Shown: positions 1-10,360, numbered from the stretch's first letter. The stretch is DNA of 64,000 nucleotides from Siphonodentalium dalli (GCA_032622095.1 CP136067.1:177728556-177792555), one strand, 5' to 3'. Notes: a model not told the origin generated them from the sequence alone. Numbers and translations: made by a program.

Positions 1-2
1 AA

Positions 3-175
3 ATATTAGCTCCAGGGGCAAACCATTACATTGATTATATTCCGGATGACAAAACGGAAAATCAGTGTGTTATGGACAGAGAGACAAGAAGACGGATTCG
101 AGGGAACAGGAATCAGGCCTTGGTGCCCATACTGTTGTCGGCCTATGCGCTGGACCCGTTTCCGAATTTAACATA
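3..175 (+). CDS. Partial ORF open at the window edge, unrecognised
   Basis: Frame 3 is open from the first base to a TAA at 173-175 (57 codons). The predicted tail is rich in Arg (a run 'ETRRRIRGNRNQ') and ends 'AYALDPFPNLT'. Both other forward frames stop within the first 35 bases. It could be the last exon of a gene that starts to the left, or the end of a transposon ORF. No acceptor site can be judged because the upstream sequence is missing. I do not recognise the family. Confidence 0.35.
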
Positions 176-269
176 ATCAATGAGAATTGTATTGTTATAT
201 AACTTATGACGAACACAATGCATGTAGTTGTGGAATTCACGACAATGATTTAAGAATATCTCATATATA

Positions 270-720
270 TTTTGAAGACCTCTGTCTGTTTGTCTGTCAT
301 TAATACAAATCTACGATTCTCAACCGATCGGGACGAAACTTGGTACGTGTGTGTAGTTTGACCAGGCGGTGGACGTTGTCGTATTGGCGAGCCCGTGCGG
401 CGCCCGCTTCGCGCAGACAAGATCTCGGAAACGGGTGGAGCTATCGACTTGAAATTTGGTATGTGAACGCATCTTGCCCCGGATACGAATTTTATCGGGT
501 CGCCGAGCCCGTGGGACGCCAGCTTCGCGCATGCGCAGACGAGATCTCGGAAACGGGTGGAGCTATCTACTTGAAATTTGCTATGTGAATGTATCAGGCC
601 CCGGATACAAATTTTATCGGGTCGCTGAGCCCGTGCGACGCAAGCTTCGCGCATGCGCAGACCAGATCTCGGAAACGGGTGAAGCTATCGACTTGAAATT
701 TGGTTTTTGAATAGCCCGGA
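270..720. repeat. Degenerate tandem repeat, ~116-122 bp unit, about three copies
   Basis: Units beginning 'GAGCCCGTG' start at 389, 505 and 627. Each contains 'GATCTCGGAAACGGGTG' and 'ACTTGAAATTTG'. The leader at 270-360 has a TGTCTG-rich stretch followed by 'GACGAAACTTGGTAC'. The same leader grammar recurs at 45.53 kb and 46.45 kb, so this is probably a relic of the same repeat superfamily. The overlapping short ORFs on both strands are by-products of the repeat. Confidence 0.75.
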
Positions 721-947
721 CAACGTCGGGCTCATCGGCTAGTAATATATATTTTACTATATAAATTAAAATGAGAAAATAAATAATAACACGATACATT
801 GCGTCATAGAGGAGACGTAGCAACCGTGTTTTTACTTTTCTCTCCAATTATTTTGTATAAAATGACTGTTTAGGGAATATTGAGATGGACAAGTGAATTG
901 GATGCCACGATAATGTTCACTATACACACTACTGTTGAAGACTATGA

Positions 948-2216
948 ATGTTTTTATGCTCTGTACTTGTGGACATTGATTCTGGAGGATTGTACTTGGG
1001 AGTGATGCCGAAGATGAAAGGTGGTATTATTGTCAACGAACTACTTTGTTATGTGACAAACAAGATTGGTGACTCATGTGATGGACTTATAGTGAAGCTG
1101 TGCATGGAAAAGTTTAGTGAAAATGCATTTGAAGATGCTTTGATGACTCTGCTCGATTGCATGTCTGATAATGATGAGGTTCTCAGACATCGCGCCGATA
1201 GAGGAAATGATAGTGTCGTGAACATGCAATGTATTATCGAGATGCTCCAGCATAAACATGTTGTTGATTTACCGATATTCGTTGCAATGGATCTGTCAAA
1301 ATTGCCGCCAATTAACATGATTGATCGTGGTGTTTGTCGCTTATCAACAGAGACAAATATAATGAAAACACAAATTGATTCACTGGAGAGACTCCTCAAT
1401 AAGACTATTCCAGGTGCGAATGATGTACTTTCGAATACGATAAATGTGAGTAGTGGTGGTGTTGTACGAGGAGAGAGATACACGCCAGTCGACGTACCAG
1501 CAACGGAACTAGAATCAAACCGCAATAATGTTTCAAATATGCCAATGAATAATCACAACAATCAATCTAATAATGCAGAGGGAATGCAAATGCCAGTGAC
1601 TGTCTCTAATAACGAGAGTAAATGGAAAACCAAATTTATCGCTCCTGGTTTGATTGCAGCAGATCACTGTATGCCTACACGCCGTGAAAAGCTGTCATCT
1701 GTTGAGACGCGACAGAAAGGATTATGTACATCGGTAAATAGCACAGAGAATGTGTGGTCAACTACGAAGAGTAGAAGTAAGACAACGTATGCTGAGGTCT
1801 TGAACACACCTGTTATGACTGAACGAAACTCTCTGCCAGACAACAGAAACTCACGGTCATCAAGGACAAGACAAAGCCTTGTTATTGGATCATCGCGAAG
1901 ACAGTCAGCCAATTTGAAGACGGTGAAATCACACTCCACCTTCTCAATATTTCTTTCCCGATTAACGCCAGATACCACTGTGAAAAATGTTGTTGACTAT
2001 GTCCGGGGTGAATTTAATACAGTTGTTGTGAACTGCCATAAATTAATGATGAAACATGACAGCTATTCTTCATTTAGAGTAGATGTATCAAGTTCAGTTG
2101 GACTGCTGGACACTTTTCTGGAATCAACTATATGGCCTACGAATGCATTAGTGCGTAAATTTTATGTTGCAAGATGTGATCGTGTTTGTGGAACTGCATG
2201 CATCTTACGTGCTTAA
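948..2216 (+). CDS. ORF1-like protein of an invertebrate non-LTR element or a domesticated derivative, 422 aa, intact
   Basis: The ORF is uninterrupted. A second in-frame Met at codon 20 ('MPKMKGGIIVNELL') may be the true start, since the family usually opens with a short '-ELL-' helix. Residues 108-126 carry 'LPIFVAMDLSKLPPIN', followed by a short heptad-like helix at 131-152. A low-complexity Asn/Ser/Thr linker follows (about 155-325). Residues 332-410 form a folded C-terminal domain ('FLSRLTPDTT', 'DSYSSFRVDV', 'WPTNALVRKFY') of the type seen in ORF1 proteins of molluscan and cnidarian LINE-like elements, probably an RRM-like nucleic-acid-binding fold. No endonuclease or reverse transcriptase ORF follows. 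A polyadenylation signal lies 58 bp after the stop. The family assignment is from memory of the motifs. Whether it is a mobile gag-only element or a captured host gene is open. Confidence 0.65.
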   Translation: MFLCSVLVDIDSGGLYLGVMPKMKGGIIVNELLCYVTNKIGDSCDGLIVKLCMEKFSENAFEDALMTLLDCMSDNDEVLRHRADRGNDSVVNMQCIIEMLQHKHVVDLPIFVAMDLSKLPPINMIDRGVCRLSTETNIMKTQIDSLERLLNKTIPGANDVLSNTINVSSGGVVRGERYTPVDVPATELESNRNNVSNMPMNNHNNQSNNAEGMQMPVTVSNNESKWKTKFIAPGLIAADHCMPTRREKLSSVETRQKGLCTSVNSTENVWSTTKSRSKTTYAEVLNTPVMTERNSLPDNRNSRSSRTRQSLVIGSSRRQSANLKTVKSHSTFSIFLSRLTPDTTVKNVVDYVRGEFNTVVVNCHKLMMKHDSYSSFRVDVSSSVGLLDTFLESTIWPTNALVRKFYVARCDRVCGTACILRA

Positions 2217-2273
2217 TTTTGTTTTAAATTGTTTATTTATTATTTATAACTTATATATGGACCTCGTGTCTGA

Positions 2274-2279
2274 AATAAA
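2274..2279 (+). promoter_or_regulatory. Polyadenylation signal AATAAA for the 422-aa ORF
   Basis: AATAAA lies 58 bp past the TAA in an AT-rich 3' flank. This supports a short, self-contained transcription unit. Confidence 0.5.
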
Positions 2280-3385
2280 GTACATAAATATGTAGTGTAT
2301 ATAACATTTATTGTGTAAAATTAATACCGTAGTATTATTTTCGCATTTATTACAACTGCTGTCAATTTGATCATATAAATCATATTTGAAGTCACGATTT
2401 AAATACTGGTATGGGCACCTAAAGTAAACATCAATTTATTTGGCATAATCTTTTCAGCAGATCAAATAATTTGGAATCGTTATTTCTCGTACATTTGTGA
2501 ACCAATTTATATTAGGCAACCATTATTGTATTCTAAATTAATAAATCCATTTCAATCTATCTTGTGCAACATTGTACAACTAGTCTAGAACAATAGCACA
2601 TTGTCTTTGGAAACATAATAGCACAAATTTGTCACATGTTACCACATGTATCATAACTATGGATTTGAACTGAAGTTGTTTCTGGTTCTCTTGCAAATAT
2701 TCAATTTATAAAACATGTGGAGTGAGAATAGTATTTTCAACCAACAATCACATTTTAAATTTCACTGACATGTCCAGGGGTCAGGGGACTACATTTTGTT
2801 CAACTTAATCAATCAAAATTCATGAAACGCTATCATTACATGACAATCCCAAATGAATCATTGGCCAACGTATTCAGTTGCATGCAAGTCGTTTCAGTTT
2901 GTTGTGCATAGAATCACCCACTAAATGTATTGTTTCCAGCAAAACAATGCATAGTCCAATCAAAATGCGGCGACAATTTCTCTAAACACGTGTGGCGTCA
3001 CATGTTATAAATATGTCAAAAGTTTATTTTAAAAAACAATGATGGTACAGATATACAATATTTGGACAGCTGGGAAACCCATAAATTCAGAATTAAGTTC
3101 AAAATCGTATACTTAAATCATGACATGTACGTCAAAATAATCAATATGATATGAAGTATTTATAATAATAATGGAGATGCATCACATAAGCGGGCGTTGC
3201 CCTTGAGTGTTCTGACCCTTTCTTGACATATTGAATATATGTATCATACCATACTACAGTTTGTAGTCTAGGGATCTGAAACCCACGAATCCTTCAAACC
3301 TTCCACTTTATGACGGGGAACATTTTGGATGGCGACATTTTATTAAGTCATGTTTACATATCCAGAATTACTCCCCACATTACAG
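2280..3385. other. AT-rich non-coding stretch
   Basis: I see no ORF with protein-like composition, no repeat of note and no splice-bounded exon on either strand. Confidence 0.5.
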
Positions 3386-3538
3386 GTGACTGATGATGCT
3401 GGGACACATGCAGTACAGATGATTTATGACAGCGATGAAACGCCGGCACCAGAGGATCTAATAAGGTGCTCAAGTCCAGGGAAGACAGCACTGCCAGTAT
3501 AGGACCTGAATACTCCTGAATTTACTTGGGATTCTCAG
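3386..3538 (+). pseudogene. Internal exon with intact splice sites but an in-frame TAG
   Basis: The segment is bounded by 'TTACAG' and 'CTCAG|GTGAGT', is 153 bp (51 codons), and reads in phase 0. The other two frames stop almost at once. The frame encodes an acidic segment ('IYDSDETPAPEDLI') and ends 'NTPEFTWDSQ'. Codon 39 is TAG (3500-3502), which differs by one base from CAG (Gln). The next recognisable exon (5103) is also phase 0, so the two would join directly. The product family is not recognised. Readings: a nonsense allele or pseudogene, an alternative exon ending the protein, or a chance open stretch. Confidence 0.45.
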
Positions 3539-5102
3539 GTGAGTGAAGTTATGTAAACTGCTACGAAGTTTAACCCTTTCTTTACTAAATACTCATTGCC
3601 GAGTAGTTTCCATAACGAATATTCAGATAAGGTCAATAAACGACCATATGTCATTTCTTGAACTTATTATCTCAACATTTTCCTCTAGAAATGAAAATGA
3701 ATTGTTTTGCACTTGTATTATCTTTTCGCATGTCTGTCGTCTTCTCAATTTCCATAACTCCCCTCGATATGAATAATAAACCATTTCAAGATGAACTGGT
3801 ATAATTGGGTTGGAGAATCCATTTAGTGAAGAAAGGGTAAAGATAATTTAACCCTTTGTTATATAACTTTAACGGCCCATAATACCCTGGGATATACGCA
3901 TATTTCGAGAGACAAACTAGAGATATTGTGTAGTTCAATTCAAGGTTTAACTAGACGTGGTGACATACATTTTCAAGGGGAATATAAATATATTCTCTAA
4001 ATCACATCATATTACAGTGCATATATGATCTACATCCGGGTAATATAATATAATAATATGCCTTTTCGCATTGCACTCTTAAGTATATTTGTATCGTTTT
4101 GCCACAATGGGCTGAACGTTGAACTCATGTTGACACATTTCATGAATGATAAAAAGCAAACATGTTTCCTCGAAGATTGATATATTAAAACAGTATTCTT
4201 GTTTCCATATATTCAGTCACGCCCTATCATGCCCTATGGCCAGCTATGGCTTATTATTGCCAACATGGGGGGGGGGGGCGCGTTACTTTTCAAAGGACTG
4301 AAATATGTTCTTAAATTTGACTTGTTAGCACATGCAATAAATATCTTGGTCAATTATTACACAAGTTTCAAATAGCAGCTACCAGAATGTCTGAGGTGAT
4401 TTTCATTAGTGATGTAGGTTTCTGGCCATGAAGTTTTTAAATGGGGAAAAAATCAAGCATGTTTAATATTAAGAGATATTTTGTCCTTGTGAAAACATGT
4501 GAATCGAAAATGTCTGGTGTAAAACTTTAAATATGATCATTCAAACAGCGGACAGTGTCGTGTTTTGAAATGGTGAAATTCTCAAATAACAACTTGTATG
4601 AATGATATCGTATCGGTATATCACTTAAAATCTTATCTTGATGTGTCAAAAGTTTACTTATTACAATATTTGCCAGAAAAATTAAGCAAATTGCTATGTA
4701 ACAATTGTTTTCTACTGTTTTACTACCTAGAAATTAATGTAAGGGTACCAACATTGCAGTTATATATAATTTACTGGTGAAATACGCAGCTGACAACAAC
4801 TTATCAGTCAGTGTTATCTGTATTTTAGAGTTATTTTTATTTCCTGAACAGGTAAACATTACTTTTGTTACAGTTGTATATTTACAAACAGCGATTTCCC
4901 ATTAATATAAATGAAACAAATTTGTTCTATTTTTTCATGCTGTTTTGATAATAGTAGTTTGTATGGCATTTGACATACACTTTGTGTGGCTTTTGAGTTG
5001 TACCTACCACAAAAACCTTACCTATCCCCCTTTAATCTATGGGAGAGAAGCTTAATAAGAAACATAGTTCTACAATGTAAAATTCCTTCTCATTGTTTTC
5101 AG
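3539..5102 (+). other. Probable intron, no other feature
   Basis: AT-rich sequence between the two exon candidates. It holds a 10-base G run near 4267 and scattered short ORFs without protein-like composition. The 3' end is pyrimidine-rich ('TCATTGTTTTCAG'). Confidence 0.4.
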
Positions 5103-5210
5103 GAAACTACTCCAAGGAAAGTGAAGTTTTGTAGCCGAGAAGTGGTCTTAACATGCGACAAAGGGTGCCAAAGTACCTCCACTGTCGTCTTGAAATGTGA
5201 CAAATCATGA
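5103..5210 (+). CDS. Probable terminal exon, unrecognised protein with paired Cys motifs
   Basis: It follows a good acceptor ('CATTGTTTTCAG'). The open frame in phase 0 encodes 35 residues to a TGA at 5208-5210. It starts 'ETTPRKVKFCSREV' and ends 'VVLKCDKS'. Four Cys are spaced C-x8-C-x3-C-x9-C. AATAAA occurs at about 5346-5351. Phase and order fit the exon at 3386-3538. 'TPRK' followed by a basic/Cys segment is reminiscent of regions after THAP domains, but that is weak and I do not assert it. Confidence 0.45.
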   Translation, partial: ETTPRKVKFCSREVVLTCDKGCQSTSTVVLKCDKS

Positions 5211-5959
5211 CAAAGTCATGTGTGCGAATCAATGCCAACATGTTGAGTGCTGCTGTGAACATAAGGGAGACTCATGGGCATCACATACAATTTACTATGA
5301 ATATTCCTATTAAAAGTATAAATATTAAAAGTTTTCCAGTGATAAAATAAAAAAAAATCAGCTTCAATGTATGCATATTCAGTGCTCACAACAACCACAT
5401 AGAAAAACAATTTCCATAAAAATCATCTTCTGCTGAGTAATCACAATTCACATACTATGAATCTACTTTATAATTTATTCCATAGTTGTTTTATTTCTCT
5501 TTTACGTTTGACAGAGTTGATTATTCACATTCTAAGAATGAAATTAATAATCTGGGTGGACTTAAATTTGGTATGCATAAATTAAATGTCCCGCATAATG
5601 GTGTGTAATTCGCTTATTTTATTCAGTAATAGGTATATTTTCACTGACAACATTTAAAGGACAGTGAAATCTTTCAAGACACACCGACAACAGAAATAAA
5701 ATAGTAATACTTTTGAAAATTATGATTTTAACTTTTATGGGAAAGCACTATTTGTAAGTAGAACATCAGAACAATGACGTAAATAGCAATCCTCGTTAGT
5801 TACGCGTCCAACGAGTGTATGCACCTTAGCACTCACTCACTGTATAATACAGTCCTTACCCGTAAACTATGTGAATTCGTCTCGATATTAATCAATATGG
5901 ACGCAAGAAAGATATGGTCCTTTGAAAAGATCATGGAGAACTGGCCATCCCCATTCTCT
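5211..5959. other. 3' flank, nothing else recognised
   Basis: AT-rich sequence with AATAAA at about 5346-5351. Reverse-strand ORFs here lack protein-like composition. Confidence 0.4.
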
Positions 5960-6260
5960 GGAAACCCGCACATTATCTATTTATAATATAACTTGTTTAG
6001 GTAGATAATGTGCTTAGAATCGCGTTATTTTTGGTTGATAATGTGCTGAAATGGGAGCGTTTTAGTCACATTATCGACGCATAATGAGGCGAATCTAATC
6101 AGATTATGCGCGGACAATGACACAAAGCAGTTATCACTGGACCACGCCATAAAACGAAATAACGTGTATGCGTCCATTATCTGCTTATTTGAGAATAACA
6201 TAATCACATATGTAGCTATTTTACATTATAGGTCGATTATGTGTGTGTTCTCGCGAGGAT
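5960..6260 (+). repeat. Dispersed repeat related to 14.2-14.58 kb (opposite orientation)
   Basis: Shared landmarks with the reverse complement of 14205-14575 are 'GCACATTATCTA', 'TTTAGGTAGATAATGTG', 'GCGGACAATGACACAAA' and 'AGGTCGATTATGTG'. The copies are clearly diverged. A further partial copy is the inner part of the right arm at 19238-19345. No coding content is seen, so it is probably an old non-autonomous transposon. Confidence 0.65.
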
Positions 6261-7785
6261 ATGTTGCTCCGGCGTATCCACTTATTTTCTGTTGCATTCG
6301 GTTTTCGTCCCATGTATGTCGCATAATTACGACGTATAGTGTTGTCATCGATACAGCTTTGTATATCATCGAACATGACTGATAAATATAAAGTGTATAA
6401 ATGTGTGGGTAACTTATTGGACGACAAATTTCAAGACACAAACTCAATAACTCGATTTTCCCCTCAAGTAGCAGACAATGGTATTTGATTAATGCTGACC
6501 TTTATCTCGTTATATGTAGGTTTTGAACATGATCTTGTAGGTCTATCAGCATCCCGAAGGGTCCATTCCCATATTATCTCAGATTATGTATTTATATTGA
6601 TCATAATCGAAGATTGGTGTCAAATGCACATCTGTGACACAGATGCCTAGTGGGTAATTTCAGTTGACGATCCAGCAGTTGTCAAAACCTATTATAAGAA
6701 ATGTCTTTATTTTATCGGGTATCTCGTGGGATAGCAATGTGCTCCTTTCTTTTACTTCACTATCATTTTCTCAATCATACTCTAATTAATGTGATCGTGT
6801 GCTATACTTACTATCCCATTAGATCAAAGACATATTAGTATTATTTCAGCTGAAGACCTAGTAGCGTGTCATAAGCGACACACGTTCCAGCATTCTAAGC
6901 AATTTTCCTTTTCAGGTTAACTTTAGTGATAGTGATGTATACCATTCAAAATTTGTTCAACCATACTCAGTCAATGTGCATTTCATATTTAATATTTAAA
7001 GACGTACTACGTGCGTATAATGCTATTTCATAAAATGTATTTTGACGACTCAATTACTAGGCTATAATTATTACTGTTGTATTAATATTAGTACAGTACT
7101 GGTTGTACTGCTAAGTAGGCCTACTGGTATAGTGTAATAGTACATTATTGCCCACTGCTGTACTAACAGTCAGTCTATTCAATAGCACTTAGCCTATGTG
7201 TACAATGTTGACTAGGCTAGTGTGTACAGTCTAGTGTACCAGTAGAAGTAGTACATGTAGCCTAGTAGGCAATTTCAAAGTAGCAATGTACAGTACAGCA
7301 CGACTAGTAATCGTATTTAGTCAACACTAGTAGCAGGAATTTTAATTTAGTTGAACTGTGACATAGAAATTCATGTCAAATTTCGATAAAGTGATATAGG
7401 CCTACTACTAGCGTGACACATGGAAGCAAGTCCGGGGCTCATCGAAATTCCCCCGTTCACAAATACATTAATACAACCAGGAATGGGTAGGTTAACCAGA
7501 CATTGTCACAAGTTTGTGTAATACACTGAGGACGAGTACGACTCGCCATGATTAGCATCCATGTACCACACGTACTAGTAGTAGAATATATTCCATATTT
7601 ATCAAACTCATGGCAATAATTTGTTTCACTTTCTGTAATCCAATTATAATGATTTAGTGAAACAAGTTATGAGACATGTACCGATAGCGGTATATAGTGT
7701 ACGTCACTTGTGTGTTTGTCACTGTTTCGCAAAAAAGAATGCAATATTTATAGTAGATCTAGTGGTATTATTCTTCTGTTCCAGG
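6261..7785. other. Non-coding, with a GTAC/CTAG-rich simple stretch at ~7050-7590
   Basis: No convincing ORF. From about 7050 to 7590 the sequence is unusually rich in short self-complementary words GTAC, CTAG and TAGGCCTA. There are about nine CTAG in 540 bp. It reads as cryptically simple DNA. A good acceptor-like 'TTCTTCTGTTCCAG' ends at 7785. Confidence 0.4.
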
Positions 7786-7904
7786 TTACGCATGCACTGA
7801 CAATAACCATGCCGGTACTTCAACGGACATAGTTACATAATGGAAGTTTGTAAAGAACATGTCAGCGGAAAAGCTACATATTGTCTGCAAATTCAACGAC
7901 ACTG
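7786..7904 (+). other. Possible exon-like segment after a strong acceptor
   Basis: The segment follows 'TTCTTCTGTTCCAG'. One frame reads 'YACTDNNHAGTS' and stops at a TAA, then an ATG begins 'MEVCKEHVSGKATYC', which runs into the 19-bp repeat. It cannot be joined to the downstream repeat ORF without an unseen splice. Composition is mildly protein-like. Low support. Confidence 0.2.
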
Positions 7905-8051
7905 GTGTGTGTAGACCGGTTTGATGTGTGTATACCGGTTTGATGTGTGTAGACCGGTTTGGTGTGTGTAGACCGGTTTGGTGTGTGTAGACCGGTTTGA
8001 TGTGTGTAGACCGGTTAGACCGGTTTGGTGTGTGTAGACCGGTTTGATGTG
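7905..8051. repeat. Minisatellite, ~19-bp unit, about seven copies
   Basis: The unit is approximately 'GTGTGTAGACCGGTTTGAT', with one partial unit (8010-8020). The 'ACCGGTT' core also occurs just after the 39-bp array (8777-8785), so the two arrays share a boundary motif. Confidence 0.85.
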
Positions 8052-8811
8052 TGTGTGGAAACCTGAGGCTGCTGAATCGGTCGACTATTTCAACGGGTTC
8101 TTTGAACAAGTCGAGGGAAATGGTCCTTCGTTGTGGGATTATCTTGCTGACGATACAAAGAGGTACGCGACCGAGTACAAGAAAACAATGCCAACAAACA
8201 GGTACGCGTCCGAGTACAAGAAAACAATGCCAACAAAGAGGTACGCGTCCGAGTACAAGAAAACAATGCCAACAAAGAGGTACGCGTCCCAGTACAAGAA
8301 AACAATGCCAACAAAGAGGTACGCGTCCCAGTACAAGAAAACAATGCCAACAAAAAGGTACGCGTCCCAGTACAAGAAAACAATGCCAACAAAGAGGTAC
8401 GCGTCCGAGTACAAGAAAACAATGCCAACAAAGAGGTACGCGTCCGAGTACAAGAAAACAATGCCAACAAAGAGGTACGCGTCCGAGTACAAGAAAACAA
8501 TGCCAACAAAGAGGTACGCGTCCCAGTACAAGAAAACAATGCCAACAAAGAGGTACGCGTCCGAGTACAAGAAAACAATGCCAACAAAGAGGTACGCGTC
8601 CGAGTACAAGAAAACAATGCCAACAAAGAGGTACGCGTCCCAGTACAAGAAAACAATGCCAACAAAGAGGTACGCGTCCCAGTACAAGAAAACAATGCCA
8701 ACAAAGAGGTACGCGTCCGAGTACAAGAAAACAATGCCAACAAAGAGGTACGCGTCCGAGTACAAGAAAACAATGCCAACCGGTTATCGACATTCAAAAG
8801 TGAACAAATGA
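8044..8811 (+). CDS. Possible repeat-containing protein, 13-residue repeat x16
   Basis: Of the several open frames over the array, this one has the most protein-like leader: 'WKPEAAESVDYFNGFFEQV' and 'GPSLWDYLADDTK'. The repeat of sequence 'RYASEYKKTMPTK' follows, and the frame ends eight residues after it. Each unit is basic and Tyr-rich, with position 5 alternating Glu/Gln. The presumed Met sits inside the 19-bp minisatellite, so a real start would lie in an upstream exon. Because the unit is 39 bp without stops, open frames are expected on any strand and do not prove coding. Against coding: no family recognised and no clear upstream exon. For coding: the leader outside the repeat is also open and protein-like. 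Confidence 0.3.
   Translation: MMCVWKPEAAESVDYFNGFFEQVEGNGPSLWDYLADDTKRYATEYKKTMPTNRYASEYKKTMPTKRYASEYKKTMPTKRYASQYKKTMPTKRYASQYKKTMPTKRYASQYKKTMPTKRYASEYKKTMPTKRYASEYKKTMPTKRYASEYKKTMPTKRYASQYKKTMPTKRYASEYKKTMPTKRYASEYKKTMPTKRYASQYKKTMPTKRYASQYKKTMPTKRYASEYKKTMPTKRYASEYKKTMPTGYRHSKVNK
8161..8784. repeat. 39-bp minisatellite, 16 near-identical copies
   Basis: The period is exactly 39 bp from 8161. Nearly all variation is a single G/C switch ('TCCGAG' versus 'TCCCAG'), plus a few changes in the first copy. The order of Glu/Gln states by copy is EEEQQQEEEQEEQQEE. Homogeneity implies recent unequal exchange or conversion. Confidence 0.95.
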
Positions 8812-8976
8812 CAACCTGTTAATGTCGACATTTTAAAAGCATTCATTGGCCTAATCAGTAACAATGTGTTGTTGTTAAAAAACTTGGACTGAATTCGTAT
8901 TGGACCACAACAGACTTTTTTTTCACAGGACAGCCCAATGTTTATTTATAAAGTATTAACACTGGACACATTCAAA

Positions 8977-9414
8977 TTAAAGCCACGGGGCGGTTTGCGC
9001 ACCAAAATACACATATTATTCGCTTTTGAATTTGTCTCAGTATCGAAATAAGTCGATAAATATCTGAACTACCTTTCTGTGAGCATTCCGTAACACAAAA
9101 ATACCTATCGAAGTAATGAAAAATACAACTGTGAATACGGTGTTTGAGTCCCAAACACAAAACAGCCATGTGCATGACAGGGAACATACAAGAGCGTTTC
9201 GAGTAGTCTATTCCTGATATGGTAGCAATAAAGAGCGTTTATCTGACTGCTGGAGAAAAGTTGAAAATAGCTGACTTTCGCAAGTGTTTTTCAGAGCATA
9301 TGAAGCCGGTATATGAATAGTTTGTTTATTTATCAACCTATCGTATCCGTCGCTTCAAATTACGTTGAAAAAGATTTGGAGGTTCGAATGATCCATGTCC
9401 GTTTACGTCGTTAA
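8977..9414 (-). mobile_element. TTAA-flanked MITE, family 2, copy 1
   Basis: Bounded by TTAA at both ends. The left end is 'TTAAAGCCAC' and the right end, read inward, is 'TTAACGACGTAAACGGACAT'. It is alignable throughout with 44857-45277 and 49516-49946 in the other orientation. TTAA targets point to piggyBac or Kolobok-type transposition. There is no ORF. Its centre holds the paired 'ACGCTCTTT' boxes, here 41 bp apart. Confidence 0.8.
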
Positions 9415-9942
9415 TGTGGAAAGAAGTAATGATTGTCGGTGACGTATGTTATTTATAACGCAAAAATGCAGCGTTCTCGTTTCTTGAATCAAAGAATCCG
9501 CTTTGTAGAATTACACAAGCACATATTATTTTATTATTACGTGATAAATATTCACAATAATGATGCCCAGAACTAATGAAATACACACTTGTTCTGTTAA
9601 ACATAACCACAATGTATTTACTTGAGAAAAACAAGCAGATGAGTAATTTCTTCCCGTGATTTTCATAATTATTCGGTGTTATTATTTCTCTGCAAAAATC
9701 TAACAACGATGTTTGCACTTGCCATATATAGCTATAAATGAGACATTTTTTATTATAAAATTGCTCCAAATGTACGATACATACTTAATTGAATTATTTA
9801 TTTATAATTGGGGTTTATATGATAAACGCATATTATGTAGCTAATTTTTCAAATTAATTCAATTACGACGTAACGTACTCACCAAAGGGTTAAATAGTGC
9901 ATGTATGAGGTTATTTAGAATTTAATTCAGTTCTCGGATCGG
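9415..9942. other. AT-rich non-coding stretch
   Basis: One reverse-strand 106-codon ORF (9449-9769) has no recognisable motif and a composition typical of AT-rich non-coding DNA. Confidence 0.4.
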
Positions 9943-10360
9943 TTTTACCCTGTGCCAATGCATTCTCTTATATATGCGAGTCGACCATAGGTCGCCTCGC
10001 ATATATAAGAGAATGCATTGGCCTAACAAATTTTTACAATTTTAATAATGTTTTCTTGTATTCTTTAACAATGTTATAATTTCACCCATACAGAGCCCCA
10101 GACAAACATGAGCAGACGACACTCTTCTATATGCTTCTATATATGTGTGGGGCTCCCTGCAGGGTAATGGATGTTTTTTATTTTATGTCCTAAAAATTGT
10201 AAGAAACATTTATTTAAAACAAATGATAAAAAATTGTTAGGCCAATGCATTCTCTTATATATGCGAGGCGACCTATGGTCCACTCGCATATATAAAATAA
10301 TGCATTGGCACAGGGTAAAAAAATCCCGACTTACGACTGGATTTGATATGGCGGGTCACA
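9943..10360 (-). mobile_element. Double-hairpin MITE, copy 1 (left terminus truncated)
   Basis: Two ~66-nt hairpins lie at 9955-10022 and 10240-10312. Stems are about 26 bp ('CCAATGCATTCTCTTATATA' and its complement), followed by a smaller inner stem 'GACC/GGTC'. Between them lies ~215 bp containing 'CTGCAGG' and 'GAGCCCCAGACAAACATG'. The right end is 'GATATGGCGGGTCACA'. The intact copy is at 51034-51496 in the opposite orientation. The ORF starting at 10171 merely fuses this MITE to the next element. Confidence 0.8.

Noticed and set aside
7905-8784. CRISPR-like array
   Set aside because: Units are contiguous tandem repeats without unique spacers, and the genome is eukaryotic.
7786-8811. Five or more long ORFs on both strands over the 39-bp array
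   Set aside because: A stop-free unit whose length is a multiple of three opens every frame; only one frame has a protein-like leader and even that is uncertain.
9955-10022. microRNA precursor
   Set aside because: The hairpin recurs at MITE ends, is almost fully paired and lacks the bulges and context of a conserved miRNA.
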